Source of the DNA: Microvirga terrae
GTDB taxonomy: Bacteria; Pseudomonadota; Alphaproteobacteria; Rhizobiales; Beijerinckiaceae
Reading direction: 5' to 3'
Assembly (NCBI RefSeq): GCF_013307435.2
Contig: NZ_CP102845.1
Span: 2,737,001 to 2,801,000 of the forward strand
Length of the DNA: 64,000 nucleotides
Positions 37,660 through 48,299 of this stretch are shown here, one piece after another (positions within the stretch are counted from its first letter, which is position 1; the number at the start of each line of letters is the position of its first letter). A program made the translations under genes and the position numbers. A model generated the notes under the pieces. That model did no database searches and was not told the origin of the DNA. It was given only the letters and a program-made list of their open reading frames with translations.

Positions 37660-40600
37660 TCACGACCAATGCGTGCGCGCCGTATCGATGTGAAGATCGT
37701 CGATGGGCTGAATAGTGTCCGCGACAGGCTGATCGAGCCCCGGCGACGGATGAGGCCCGGCGTGATGGGGATCGCCTGCACTGACCTGATCCGTCCAGGC
37801 GCTCGAGGCGTCGTGGCCGGGATCGAGGACCCCGTCCGCCATCAGCAGGAGGATGTCCGATCCGGAGAGTTCCTGGGTCGTTCCGGAATCCGCCCCGGCG
37901 GCGAGGCCGTGAACCTCCGGTGCTGCCGGCGGGGGCTCGTCCACGACGATTTCGACGGATCTCGGCGTAGAGGTCGCGCCCTCGCTGTCGTGCAACGTGA
38001 CCGAGATGCTCCTGGATCCGGCCGCGAGCCCCGCGGCATCGCTGCTCTCGAGGACGAGAGACTGAAGCACCGCAGCATAGGTCTCAGGCTTGGCGTGGCC
38101 GCTCAGCGTCAGGGCCCCGGCCACATAGCCGCCGCCGACCACCTCGATGCCCGTATCGCCGATCATCAGGTGCCCGTTCTGGTCATGGAGGGCATAGCCG
38201 TCGAAGTCGAGACGATCGTTCGGCTGCCCGCCGGACAAGGTGATGGTCGCGCCACCGAGCTGGGTGCTGTCGATGTCGCTCGCCTGGGCCGCCCCGATCG
38301 CGTGGGCCTGATGCGCGCTCGCGCCCGCATGGGCCGGCGCGGTCAGGGTCAGCTCGGGAGCGTCGTTCACCGGCTCGATGGTCACCGTGAAGGGAGTCGT
38401 TGTCGTCGCGGTCTCGCCGGTCGCCTCGGTGCTCGTGGCCTGAAGGGTGAGATGCAGCGTCCCGTGCCAGTCGTCGGCGGGGATGAGCTGGAGGCCCGTC
38501 AGAGCCCCCGCAGGAACCCGCCATGCGCCGCCGGCGAGCGCCTCGCCCTGCGAGAGCCTGCAGTCCGCGGGAATTCCCAGAATGGTCACCGAGAGGGTCT
38601 CGGAGCCGTCGGTGTCCACAAGGGCGGCGGACAGGTCCAGTGCGATCGCATGATCCTCCTGCCCGAGCACGTCGCGGGCGGTCACCTCGGGTGCGTCGGC
38701 TACCGCAGCAACGGTCACCAGATGGGTTCCGGTGACGTCGCGGGTCGAAGTGACGCCGTTGCCCGTGTCGGTGATGGTCGCTTTGAGGGTCAGGGTGAAA
38801 TCCGCATCGCTGTGACCCGAGAGCTGAACCGATACGAGACCGGCCCGCAGGTCGGACGTGGAGACCAGCCAGGTGCCGGGCGCCTGCTGGGAGCCCACGG
38901 TCAGGCTCGCGCCGGTCGGAAGGCCCGAGACCTGGGTGAACTCCGACCAGGCCTCGGATCCGTCGTTGTCCTGGAGGGTGAAGGTCGGCTTGATCAGGAT
39001 CGAAGTATCCTCGGCTCCCGCGCTCATGCCGCCGATCGTCCCTGCATCCGCGACAGGGTTGAGGCTCACCGTGAAGTCCGCCGAGGTCCGGGCAGTCGAC
39101 CCGCCGGTTTTTTCCGTGGCCACCCCGGTCAGCGTGAGGGTAAACTCGCCCGAGAACTGCGCAGGCGGGGTCAGAGTCAGACCGGTCAGCTGCGCGGGCG
39201 TCAGCAGCCAGCTGCCGTCTGCCTGCTTCATGCCTGCGTTGAGGCTGGCCCCCGCAGGCACGCCGCTGAGCACGAACTCCAGGGTCTCGGACCCGTCCGT
39301 ATCGCGCAGGGAGCCGCCCAGGCCCGCAAGGCTGACCGTCGTGTCCTCACTGCCGGTGGCATCGGACACGATCACCTCGGGAGCATCCGCAACGGCACCG
39401 ACCTGAACGCGGAAGCTCGCCTCGCTCGTAATGGGCACACCCGCGCTCTCCTGAGCCGTGGCCCGTATGGTGAGCGAAAACGTCCCCGAGTAGTTCTCAG
39501 GCGGAGTGACTTCGAGGTGCGGCAGGTCGGCTGGCGAAACGATCCATGTGCCGTCACCCTGAGGCGAGCCATGGGAGAGTCGAGCTCCGGCCGGCATGCC
39601 CGAGATGACAACCGTCAGCACCTCCGAGCCGTCCCGGTCCGTCAGGGCTGCCGAGAGGTTCAACGCTATCGGCTGATCCTCGAGACCGGACGCATCGCGG
39701 GCGCTCACGACCGGCGCGTCGCTCACGGCATCCACCTGCACCTGGAACGTGCCGCGGGTGGTCGCCACGGAGCCGTTGGACGTCTCCCGCGCGTGGGCCA
39801 GCAGGGTCAGGTTCATGGTCCCGCTCCAGTCGCCCGGCGGCGTGACGGTGAGACCGGCGAGCTGGGAGGGCGTGAGCGTCCAGCTGCCATCGCCGTTGTT
39901 GATGCCCGTGGACAGGCGCGCCCCTTCGGGCAGCCCCTCGATCACCACGGAAAGCACCTCCGAGCCGTCGGTATCCGTCAGCTGGGCCGAGACGTTGAGA
40001 CTGATGGTCCCGTCTTCGTTCCCCGCCGCATTGTGCACTTCGATCGTCGGTGCATCGGCCGCAGGCGCGACCGAAACGGAAATCGTCCGGCTCGTGCTCT
40101 GCGTGACGCCGTTGCTCCCTTCCTGAGTCGTCGCCTCGACTTTCAGTTCGAAGGTCCCGTACTTGTCCGGCGGCGGCACGAAGCGCAGGCTCGCGAGATC
40201 GGCGGCTTCGACCCGCCACTTTCCCCCTCCGAGATCGATGAGTCCCGTGCCTTCCAGGCGTGCGCCCGCCGGAAGATTGGAGATGACGATCGACGTGACG
40301 CTCTCGCTCCCGTCGCGGTCGCTCGCCGTGACGGAAAGGTTGAGCGGGACTCCCGTGTCCTCGACGCCCGCGGGAGGATTGGCGCCGATGACGGCATGGT
40401 CCGCAACGGGGGTGACGTCGACGTTCAGCGCGGCGATCGTGCTCGTCTGGCTGCCTGTGGCCTCGGTGGAAACGGCCGCGACCTTGAGCGTGATCGTTCC
40501 CGAGAAGTCGGCCGGGGGCGTCAGGGTCAGTCCGGTCAACTGATCAGGGCGAAGCACCCACGCGCCGGTCGCCGGGTCCCGCACGCCGGCCGACAGGTAC

Positions 40601-43600
40601 GCGCCGGCGGGAACGCCCTCGATGCGGATGCCGAGGGTCTCGCGACCGCTATCCGTGTCGTTGGTATTGGCATCGATGGACAACACAATCGCGTTGTCCT
40701 CGTTCGTGACCGCATTGTGCACCGTCAGGCCGGGAGCCTGCGCGACCGGCGCGGTGCCGGGCGTGGTGCCCGATCCGCCACCGGTGCCCTCGCCGCCACC
40801 CACAGGAGCGGTGACCGTCACCGGGACGATTTCGGTCCGGTCGGCCTGATCGCCCTCGCGCTCCACTCCGACGGCGGTCACAGTCAGATTGAAACTCCCG
40901 GTGAACCCGGCCGGGGGACGGATCGACAGCGTCGGCAGGGACTCGACCGGGACCAGCCACAGCTTTTCGCCCGCCGGGATGCCGGCGGACAGAACGGCGC
41001 CGTCGGGCACATTCCGGACCCAGATATACAAGGTTTCCGAGCCGTCGTTGTCGCCGGGGAGCGCCGTAATGTGAAGCGGGATCCGACCGTCGTCGGGATT
41101 GATGCTGGTATGGCCTGTGCCGGTCGATTGTTCGAAAGTCAGGACCGGCGTGTCGGCATCGCCGAGCGGATCCACCACCATCTGACCGCCGATCGTCGCC
41201 CGCACGCCGCCGCTGTCCTCGATCATCATCGTCACGTGGAGGGTGGCCGCCCGGTCGCTGTCGTGCGGCATCGTGAGCGTGATCCCGGTCATGTCCTTTG
41301 CGGCGATCCTGTAGACGCCGTGTTCGTCCGGCGTGACGACGCTGTCATCCGCCAGGCGCAGAACGGCTCCGTCGGGAACCCCGCTGATGAGAATGTCGCC
41401 GACGACCTTCTCCGAATTGTCGCTGTCCGTGAGGCCGGGATCGAGGCGCAGCGCGATGGGCCGATCCTCGGTTCCGTGCATGGCCCCCCAGTTGCCAGAG
41501 ACCCCGTCGAGACCGCCGACGGCGGGTACGTCCACCACCGCTTTGACCTCGACCGGGAACGTGACGGGCGTCCTGGCCTCGTCGCCTCCCCGCTCCTCCT
41601 GCGAGACCGCCGTCACGGACAGATTGATCGTGCCGGAAAAATTGGCCGGCGGCAGCAGCGTGACCGCCTTGGCCTCCGCTGCCGTCAGCGACCAGACGCC
41701 GGGGCCGCGATAGGTACCGTGGGACATGATCGCGCCATCCGGCACGCCCCTGATCACGAAGCTCAGCGCCTCGGACCCGTCGCTGTCCGGAAGGGTCGCC
41801 GTGAGGTTGAGGGCGATCGGAGTATCCTCCAGGCCGCTGGCGCTGGTGACATCCATCACCGGAGCGTCCGCGACCGCCCGCACCGTCACCGGGATGTCGC
41901 GCGGCTCGCTCTCGGCCGTACTGCCGTTGGGCTCGGCCGAGACCGCCACCACGCGCACGGAGAAATCCGCGTCCGATTGAGCAGGCGGCGTGATGGTCAG
42001 GCTGTTCACCTGCGCCGGATCGACCAACACGCTCCCGTCGACCGCGACCAGTTCCATGCCACCGGCGCGGACGGTCGCTCCATTCGGAATGCCCGTGATC
42101 CTGAATTCGACGATCTTTTCCGAACCGTCCCGATCGGTGGTCCAGGCCGTCATGTTCAACGGAATGGCCGTATCCTCGTCGCCGAAGGCCGGCGCGACCC
42201 GCAGCCCCGGTGCATCCGCGACGGCGTCGACCGTGACCTGGAAGGACACGTCGCGCATTTCGGTCCTGCCGGTCGATGTCTCCTTGGCGGTCGCTTCGAG
42301 CCTCAGATCGATCGTTCCCGAAAAGTCCGCCGGAGGCTTCAGGGAAATGCTCGAGAGATCCTTTGCGTCCACGAGCCAGGAGCCGTCGGACTGAGGTGTG
42401 CCCTTCGTCAGGGAGGCGCCGCTCGGGACGCCATAGATCCTGACCGCAAGGGTTTCCGAGCCATCGGTGTCCACCAGCGAGGCCGAGAGGTCCAGCGCGA
42501 TCGCCTGATCCTCCTTTCCGGACACGTCCGAAGCGCTCACGTTCGGCGCGTCCGTCACGGCCAGGACCTTGACGCCGTAGGTGCCCGTCACCTCCTCGTG
42601 GACAGTCTTTCCGTTGCCGGTGTCGCTCAGAGTCGCCTTGAGAGTCAGACTGAAGTCCTCATCGCTGTTGACTGGCGGTTTGACGTACACCCGCCCGGCC
42701 TGCAGATCCGCCGTGGACACGGTCCACACGCCGTCCGCGAGCGTCCCTCGGCTGAGGGTAGCGCCTGCCGGAACTCCGATGATCTGAGTCGTTTCGGACC
42801 ACTGTTCCGATCCGTCGACATCGGGCGTGCCGAATGACGGTTTCAGGCGGATCCACGTGTCCTCGTTGCCCCTGCCCGATCCGCCAATCGTTCCCGTGTC
42901 GAGAACCGGGTCGAGATCCACGGTGAACGGCGCCGAGTTCTGAGCGGCCGGGGCGCTCGGGTCGCTCTCGGTCGCAACGGCCGTGAGCGTCAAGGTGATC
43001 CTGCCGGAGACGTTCGGCGGCGGCGTGAGGATCACCCCGTCGAGCTGAGCCGGGGTGAGAAGCCAGCGTCCGTCCGCCTGCTTGACGCCTACATTGAGGG
43101 TTGCACCGGCCGGAACGGTCAGGAGAAAGCTCAGGCTCTCCGAGCCATCGAGATCGCGCAGCGCTCCGCCGAGCCCCTTGAGGACGACAGGCTCATCCTC
43201 GCGTCCGGAGAAGTTCGCCACGGTGACGTCGGGCGTATCGGCAACCGCGCCGACCTCGACGCGGAAAGCGGCGGAGCTGGTCCGCGTATCGCCGTTGCCT
43301 TCTTTCGCCGTCGCCTCGATGCGCAGGGTCAGCACACCCGAAAAGTCTTTCTGCGGCATGAGCGAAAGGTGCGGGAGATCGGCGGGAGACACGCTCCAGC
43401 TGCCGTCCTGCTGCCGGATGCCGTGGGACAGGCCGACATCAGCCGGCACGCCGAAGATGGCGACGGATAGCACTTCAGATCCGTCCCGATCCTTCAAAGT
43501 CGCGGACAGATCGAGCGCGACCGGCGTGTCCTCGAGACCCTTGACGTCGTGAACCACGATTTGCGGAGCATCAGCGACCGCCTCGACCTCGACCTTGAAG

Positions 43601-46600
43601 GGAACCCGCGTCGTCGCGGTCGATCCGTTCGACGTTTCCCGCGACTGAGCCACCAGGGTCAGGGCCATGGTGCCGCTCCAGTCGGCGGGCGGCGTGATCT
43701 TGAGTCCGGTGAGCTGTGCCGGAGACAGGCTCCAGGTGCCGTCGCCGTTGTCCTTGCCAGCGGACAGCTGGGCGCCCGGCGGCAGGCCTTCGATCACGAA
43801 CGACAGCACTTCCGAACCGTCGATATCGGTCAGAGCGCCCAAAAGGTCGAGACCCGCGGGCTGGTCTTCCTTGGTGGCCGCGTCATGGGCGCCGGCCTGG
43901 GGGATGTCGGCAACGGCCTCCACATGCACCCGGAAAGGAGCATCGGTCGTCGCCGTCGAGCCGTTTTCGCTCAACGAGACCGCGCGCAGGGTCAGGCTGA
44001 TCGTGCCGGAGAAGTTCTCCGGCGGCAGGATGGAGAGGTTCGACAGATCCGCCACATCCACATGCCAGCTGCCGTCCGCTGCGCGGTTGCCGCGCGACAG
44101 CGAAGCCCCAGGCGGAACGCCGAGGATGCTGACCGACAGAGTCTCGGAACCGTCTGTATCGGTCAGAGCGGCGGAGAGGTCGAGGGCAGCCCATCGGTCT
44201 TCGGGTCCCGACGCGTCTTGGACGCTGACCGCCGGAGCGTCGGAGACGTTGTCGACCTCCACCTGGAAGCCGGTGCTCCGGGTTGCGATCGAGCCGTTCG
44301 ACGTCTCGCGGGTGGTTGCCTCGAGGGTCAGATTGATCGTGCCGGAAAAGTCCTTCGGGGCCGTGATGGTGAGATGCGCGAGGTCGGTCGGCGGCACGCT
44401 CCAGCTGCCGTCGGCCTGGCGTACACCGTGCGAGAGTGATGCGTCCGCCGGCACGCCGAGGATGCGGACCGACAGGACTTCCGACCCGTCGGCATCGACG
44501 AGAGCAGCCGAGAGTTTCAGCGGGATCGGGCGATCCTCGTCCCCGGTCACGTTGGCCGCCGAGATCGTGGGGGCATCGGCGACGGCTGACACCGCAACCG
44601 TATGTGTTCCGGTCACGACCCGGCTCGCGCTCCGGCCATCCACACTGTCGATCAGCGTCGCGGTCAGGGTCAGGGCGAAATCCTGGTCGCTGTGCTCGGC
44701 CGGTCGAACCGCGATGAGCCCGGCCTGCAGGTCGGCCGTCGACACCTGCCACACGCCCGGCGCGATCTCGGTGCCGCGGTTGAGCGAGGCGCCGGCCGGC
44801 AGACCCGCCACCTGGGTAAATTCGGCCCAGCTCTCGGATCCGTCCCCATCCGGAATGACGAAGGTCGGCTGGAGCAGGATCTCCGTATCCTCCGGTCCGG
44901 CGCTCGCGCCTGAAACGGTACCGGCGTCGGCGACTGGATCGACGATGACGTTGAAGGTCGTGCTGCTGCGAGCGCTCGGAACGCCGGGCTCACTCTCGGT
45001 GGCGACGGCCGTGAGAGTGAGGCGGATCGTCCCGGAGAAATCCCTGGGTGGCGTGATCGACAGGACTCCGAGGTCCGCCGGAGACACGCTCCAGCTGCCA
45101 TCCGACTGGCGCGTGCCGTGCGACAGCGAGGCGCCGTCCGGGACACCGAGAATGCTGACAGACAGAACTTCCGACCCGTCGGTGTCGACGAGCCGGGCGG
45201 ACAGGTCGAGCGGAATCGGCTGGTCCTCGTCGCCCGATACGTCGGCGGCGGCGATCGAAGGGGCATCGGCGACGGCTGTGACGGTGACGGAATGCGTTCC
45301 GGTCACGACGCGACTGGCGCTCGTGCCGTTGGCGCTGTCGATCAGGGTCGCGGTCAGCGTCAGGGTGAAATCGGCATCGCTGTGGGCGGCGGGCCGGATG
45401 GTCACGAGCCCGGCCCGCAGATCCGCGGTCGCGACCTGCCACAGGCCCGGCGCGATCTCGGTGCCGCGGTTGAGCGAGGCGCCGGCTGGGAGGCCCGCCA
45501 CCTGGGTAAATTGGGCCCAGCTCTCGGATCCATCCGCATCCGGACTCATGAAGGTCGGGCGAAGCAGGATCGGGGCGTCTTCCGATCCCATGCTCGTCCC
45601 GCTGATCGTGCCAGCATCCGCCACCGGATCGACGACGACGTTGAACGTGGCCGAGGTCCGGGCGCTCGGGACGCCCGGCTCGCTTTCGGTCGCGATAGCC
45701 GTCAGAGTCAGGGTGAACGACCCGGATGCCTGCAGGGGTGGAGTGAAGGTGAGGCCTTCGAGTTGTGCCGGCGTCAGGGCCCAGCGGCCACCACCGAGCG
45801 CCGTGCCGGCGCTGAGCGTGGCTCCTTCGGGCACTCCGCTGAGCACGAAGCTGAGGCTCTCCGAACCGTCCGTATCACGCAACGCGCCGCCGAGGCCAGC
45901 GAGGCTCACGGGAACGTCCTCGTGTCCGTGAGCGTCGGCGACCGTCACGGCCGGCGCGTCGGCCACTGCATGGACCTGCACCCGGAACGGCGCATCGACG
46001 AACGACGTCCCGCCATTCACCTCCTGCGATGTGGCTCGCAGAGTGAGGCTGACGGTGCCGGAGAAGTTCTCCGGCGGAACGAATCCGAGATGCTGCAGAT
46101 CGGCCGGCGACACGGTCCAGCTGCCGTCCGGCTGGCGCGTCCCATGGGTCAGCGATGCGCCTTCGGGAACGCCAAAGATCGTGATCGACAGCGCCTCCGA
46201 GCCGTCCGTGTCGCCCAGGATGGCCGTGAGGTCGAGCGCGATCGGCTGATCCTCCTCGCCCGACGCATCGGCGACCTGGACGCGTGGAGGAGAGGCCATC
46301 GTATCGCGTGGCTCCTCGGGCTGAGGCTCCCCGGGCGTCGGCTGGTCTACGGAAGGCGGCGCCACGACGGCCTGGTCCTCACGCTCGGAGGGACCCACGG
46401 TTGCGAATCCAGGCTCAAATGAGGACCCGGTCGAGGAAGGCGGCGTGCTGGAGGATCCTGCAACCGCTCCCGCCTTCGCAGAGACGGACGATCGCACGAG
46501 GGTCGAAGCAACCTCCGGAGCATCGGCAATGACTCTCCGGATATCGATCGGCAAGCCGGACAGAGACGGCGTCTCCAGCCTCCCGAGCGCCACGTCGATC

Positions 46601-46842
46601 GGTCTGGCAGCCTGGGTTTCTGCTAGCGGCGCGATCCCAGCGGTTGCCGCGGAGCCGCCTCCCGTCGGGGCTCCCGGCACCATGCCGAAAGCCGCCACCG
46701 CCTCCGTTCCACCAACGAGATTGCCGCTGGCACCGCCATCGCCGACGGGAACCGCCCGCTGCACGGCGCGCAGGGCCCGCAGGGCCTCCTCGTCGACCAC
46801 GCTGGCATCGAATGGAATGGTCAGATCAGGTTGCTGGGTCAT
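37660..46842 (-). CDS. Giant cadherin/Ig-like repeat protein, probable type I-secreted adhesin
   Basis: A 3060-aa acidic protein. It has no Sec signal peptide. Residues about 1-190 are unique, starting MTQQPDLTIPFDASVVDEEA. From about 200 to 2850 there are 23 repeat units averaging 115 aa with the core pattern DTDGSExLSVxIxGVPxGAxL, then (DGSW)xVxxxDL, xxPxxFSGTxxLTL and a FxVxVxAVADAP junction. The DxDGSE motif looks calcium-binding, as in cadherin-like and VCBS-type bacterial adhesins. Four units (3, 5, 11, 22) are of a second type (WxEFTQVxGLPxGASL). The last about 200 residues are a different beta-rich domain, and the C-terminus carries no RTX nonapeptides. Almost no Cys: I noticed one, in repeat 23. 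It lies 8 bp after an HlyD gene and two ABC exporter genes, so a T1SS cargo is the best reading. Confidence 0.85.
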   Translation of the reverse strand: MTQQPDLTIPFDASVVDEEALRALRAVQRAVPVGDGGASGNLVGGTEAVAAFGMVPGAPTGGGSAATAGIAPLAETQAARPIDVALGRLETPSLSGLPIDIRRVIADAPEVASTLVRSSVSAKAGAVAGSSSTPPSSTGSSFEPGFATVGPSEREDQAVVAPPSVDQPTPGEPQPEEPRDTMASPPRVQVADASGEEDQPIALDLTAILGDTDGSEALSITIFGVPEGASLTHGTRQPDGSWTVSPADLQHLGFVPPENFSGTVSLTLRATSQEVNGGTSFVDAPFRVQVHAVADAPAVTVADAHGHEDVPVSLAGLGGALRDTDGSESLSFVLSGVPEGATLSAGTALGGGRWALTPAQLEGLTFTPPLQASGSFTLTLTAIATESEPGVPSARTSATFNVVVDPVADAGTISGTSMGSEDAPILLRPTFMSPDADGSESWAQFTQVAGLPAGASLNRGTEIAPGLWQVATADLRAGLVTIRPAAHSDADFTLTLTATLIDSANGTSASRVVTGTHSVTVTAVADAPSIAAADVSGDEDQPIPLDLSARLVDTDGSEVLSVSILGVPDGASLSHGTRQSDGSWSVSPADLGVLSITPPRDFSGTIRLTLTAVATESEPGVPSARSSTTFNVIVDPVADAGTVSGASAGPEDTEILLQPTFVIPDGDGSESWAEFTQVAGLPAGASLNRGTEIAPGVWQVSTADLQAGLIAVRPAEHSDQDFALTLTATLIDSVDGRSASRVVTGTHTVAVSAVADAPTISAANVTGDEDRPIPLKLSAALVDADGSEVLSVRILGVPADASLSHGVRQADGSWSVPPTDLAHLTITAPKDFSGTINLTLEATTRETSNGSIATRSTGFQVEVDNVSDAPAVSVQDASGPEDRWAALDLSAALTDTDGSETLSVSILGVPPGASLSRGNRAADGSWHVDVADLSNLSILPPENFSGTISLTLRAVSLSENGSTATTDAPFRVHVEAVADIPQAGAHDAATKEDQPAGLDLLGALTDIDGSEVLSFVIEGLPPGAQLSAGKDNGDGTWSLSPAQLTGLKITPPADWSGTMALTLVAQSRETSNGSTATTRVPFKVEVEAVADAPQIVVHDVKGLEDTPVALDLSATLKDRDGSEVLSVAIFGVPADVGLSHGIRQQDGSWSVSPADLPHLSLMPQKDFSGVLTLRIEATAKEGNGDTRTSSAAFRVEVGAVADTPDVTVANFSGREDEPVVLKGLGGALRDLDGSESLSFLLTVPAGATLNVGVKQADGRWLLTPAQLDGVILTPPPNVSGRITLTLTAVATESDPSAPAAQNSAPFTVDLDPVLDTGTIGGSGRGNEDTWIRLKPSFGTPDVDGSEQWSETTQIIGVPAGATLSRGTLADGVWTVSTADLQAGRVYVKPPVNSDEDFSLTLKATLSDTGNGKTVHEEVTGTYGVKVLAVTDAPNVSASDVSGKEDQAIALDLSASLVDTDGSETLAVRIYGVPSGASLTKGTPQSDGSWLVDAKDLSSISLKPPADFSGTIDLRLEATAKETSTGRTEMRDVSFQVTVDAVADAPGLRVAPAFGDEDTAIPLNMTAWTTDRDGSEKIVEFRITGIPNGATVRAGGMELVAVDGSVLVDPAQVNSLTITPPAQSDADFSVRVVAVSAEPNGSTAESEPRDIPVTVRAVADAPVMDVTSASGLEDTPIALNLTATLPDSDGSEALSFVIRGVPDGAIMSHGTYRGPGVWSLTAAEAKAVTLLPPANFSGTINLSVTAVSQEERGGDEARTPVTFPVEVKAVVDVPAVGGLDGVSGNWGAMHGTEDRPIALRLDPGLTDSDNSEKVVGDILISGVPDGAVLRLADDSVVTPDEHGVYRIAAKDMTGITLTMPHDSDRAATLHVTMMIEDSGGVRATIGGQMVVDPLGDADTPVLTFEQSTGTGHTSINPDDGRIPLHITALPGDNDGSETLYIWVRNVPDGAVLSAGIPAGEKLWLVPVESLPTLSIRPPAGFTGSFNLTVTAVGVEREGDQADRTEIVPVTVTAPVGGGEGTGGGSGTTPGTAPVAQAPGLTVHNAVTNEDNAIVLSIDANTNDTDSGRETLGIRIEGVPAGAYLSAGVRDPATGAWVLRPDQLTGLTLTPPADFSGTITLKVAAVSTEATGSQTSTIAALNVDVTPVADHAVIGANPPAGVEDTGVPLNLSVTASDRDGSESVTSIVISNLPAGARLEGTGLIDLGGGKWRVEAADLASLRFVPPPDKYGTFELKVEATTQEGSNGVTQSTSRTISVSVAPAADAPTIEVHNAAGNEDGTISLNVSAQLTDTDGSEVLSVVIEGLPEGARLSTGINNGDGSWTLTPSQLAGLTVTPPGDWSGTMNLTLLAHARETSNGSVATTRGTFQVQVDAVSDAPVVSARDASGLEDQPIALNLSAALTDRDGSEVLTVVISGMPAGARLSHGSPQGDGTWIVSPADLPHLEVTPPENYSGTFSLTIRATAQESAGVPITSEASFRVQVGAVADAPEVIVSDATGSEDTTVSLAGLGGSLRDTDGSETLEFVLSGVPAGASLNAGMKQADGSWLLTPAQLTGLTLTPPAQFSGEFTLTLTGVATEKTGGSTARTSADFTVSLNPVADAGTIGGMSAGAEDTSILIKPTFTLQDNDGSEAWSEFTQVSGLPTGASLTVGSQQAPGTWLVSTSDLRAGLVSVQLSGHSDADFTLTLKATITDTGNGVTSTRDVTGTHLVTVAAVADAPEVTARDVLGQEDHAIALDLSAALVDTDGSETLSVTILGIPADCRLSQGEALAGGAWRVPAGALTGLQLIPADDWHGTLHLTLQATSTEATGETATTTTPFTVTIEPVNDAPELTLTAPAHAGASAHQAHAIGAAQASDIDSTQLGGATITLSGGQPNDRLDFDGYALHDQNGHLMIGDTGIEVVGGGYVAGALTLSGHAKPETYAAVLQSLVLESSDAAGLAAGSRSISVTLHDSEGATSTPRSVEIVVDEPPPAAPEVHGLAAGADSGTTQELSGSDILLLMADGVLDPGHDASSAWTDQVSAGDPHHAGPHPSPGLDQPVADTIQPIDDLHIDTARTHWS

Positions 46843-46850
46843 GGATGTGC

Positions 46851-48299
46851 TCAGCGCTCGTGAAAGGATGCCGCGATGGCGGAGTAGATCGGCTTCAGCA
46901 GATACTGCAGCACCGTCTTGGTGCCGGTGGTAATGTCCGCCTGGACGGTCATGCCGGCGACGAGCTGCGCGTGACGCGGGTCATGGCCGACATGCTGCTG
47001 CTTCAGGGCGATGCGGGCGCGGTAGTGCGGCTGCCGCTGCTCGTCGAGGAAGGTGCCGGCCGAGATGCGCTCCACCGTCCCTTCCACGGAGCCGAAGCGC
47101 GCGTAGTCGAAGGCCTGAACCTTCACATGCACCGGCTGGCCGACCTCGATGAAACCGATATCGCGTGGCATCAGGCGGACGTCCGCCACGAGCTGCGCGT
47201 CCTGCGGCATGATTTCCGCGATCAGTCCGCCGGGCGGCAGCACCGTTCCCGGGCGATGGACGGCAAGCCCGCGCACGACGCCGCCGATCGGCGCGCGCAG
47301 CACGATCCGCTCGGCCCTGTCTTCCAGCTTGTGGACCAGGTCACTCGTCTCGGCGACCTCGAGGGCGACGCGAGCCGCCTCCTGCCGCGCCTCGTCGACC
47401 GCCGCGGACCGCGCCTCGACGACCCGGGCTTCGGCCTCGGCGAGACTACGCTGCGCTGTGGCACGCTGACTGGTCAGCCGCTCGTGCTCGGCCTTGGCGC
47501 TCATGAAAAGGCGCTGCGCTTCCAGCACCGAGAGACGCGTCGTCAGGCCATTGCGGGCGAGGTCCTCACGAATTCCAAGCTCCTTGGAATGCAGCTCCAT
47601 CTGTTCCTGAACGGACGTGATCTGTCCCGCCAACGTTGCCAGATCGCCGCGCCGCTGCGCCACCTGCTCCTGCAGAACCGAAACGCGGTCGCCCAGGGCC
47701 TTCAGGCGTGCGGTCAGGGCCGCGCGCTGCGGCTCGAGGAACTTCCCGGAGGCCAGGGGCGGCAAGGTTTCAGCCTCTCCGCCCGCATGAGCAATGACCC
47801 CGGCCAGCGGCCCCTGACGCCCACGAAGGTCGAGAGCCACCATGTTGCCCTCGGCAGCTGCAGCAAGGCGCTCCGACTGCAATTGGAGAGATTCGAGCCT
47901 ATGACGCGCCTGCGACAGCTCCGACTGCGCGATCGCATCGTTCATGCGCATGAGAGCCTGCCCCTCCTCGACGGATTCGCCCTCGTTCACGAGCACCTCG
48001 GCGACGATCCCGCCCTCGAGATGCTGAACGGGCGCGGGCGCCACGGTCGGGGCGATCTCGCCCACGCTGACGGCGACTTCCGGCACATGGGCAAGCGTCG
48101 CCCAGGTCAGTCCTGCGGCGACCAGAAGCCCGGTTCCGAGGACGACCGTTCGTTCGAGCCCATGCACCCGCAGCTCTTCGAGGGCAAGCACATGGCCGTC
48201 GGGACGCGGCTTGCGGCTTGCACGCGGCAGGACATGACGGTCCGCCATCGGCGGGAGGATTTCGCCGGTCGTGGCGGAGAGTGCGGTCTTGCTCATCAT
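46851..48299 (-). CDS. HlyD-family periplasmic adaptor of a type I secretion system
   Basis: Membrane-fusion protein (482 aa) linking the ABC exporter to a TolC-like outer-membrane channel. It has a short cytoplasmic N-terminus, one TM helix at about residues 53-75 (TVVLGTGLLVAAGLTWATLA), a lipoyl-like half (VQHLEGGIVAEVLVNEGE), a long coiled-coil hairpin (about 110-330) and the second lipoyl/beta-barrel half (RIVLRAPIGGVVRGLAVHRP). It ends with the HlyD signature-like RARIALKQQ and AGMTVQADITTGTKTVLQYL. The start overlaps the upstream ABC stop by 4 bases, and its stop is 8 bp before the giant adhesin. No TolC-like gene is present in the window. Confidence 0.93.
   Translation of the reverse strand: MMSKTALSATTGEILPPMADRHVLPRASRKPRPDGHVLALEELRVHGLERTVVLGTGLLVAAGLTWATLAHVPEVAVSVGEIAPTVAPAPVQHLEGGIVAEVLVNEGESVEEGQALMRMNDAIAQSELSQARHRLESLQLQSERLAAAAEGNMVALDLRGRQGPLAGVIAHAGGEAETLPPLASGKFLEPQRAALTARLKALGDRVSVLQEQVAQRRGDLATLAGQITSVQEQMELHSKELGIREDLARNGLTTRLSVLEAQRLFMSAKAEHERLTSQRATAQRSLAEAEARVVEARSAAVDEARQEAARVALEVAETSDLVHKLEDRAERIVLRAPIGGVVRGLAVHRPGTVLPPGGLIAEIMPQDAQLVADVRLMPRDIGFIEVGQPVHVKVQAFDYARFGSVEGTVERISAGTFLDEQRQPHYRARIALKQQHVGHDPRHAQLVAGMTVQADITTGTKTVLQYLLKPIYSAIAASFHER

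Noticed and set aside
37429..42837. An 1802-codon open frame on the plus strand opposite the giant adhesin
   Set aside because: It is antisense to the repeat protein and crosses tRNA-Ser. Its Arg/His/Gly-rich, periodic translation follows from the high-GC repeats, and it has no family motifs or credible start.
43667..45931. A 754-codon plus-strand frame opposite the adhesin repeats
   Set aside because: A frame shadow of the repeat array; it is Ser/Arg/Pro rich and its periodicity follows the repeats on the other strand.
37660..46842. The repeat array as a CRISPR or satellite
   Set aside because: The repeats are protein-coding units of about 345 bp with diverged codons; there are no short identical repeats with spacers.
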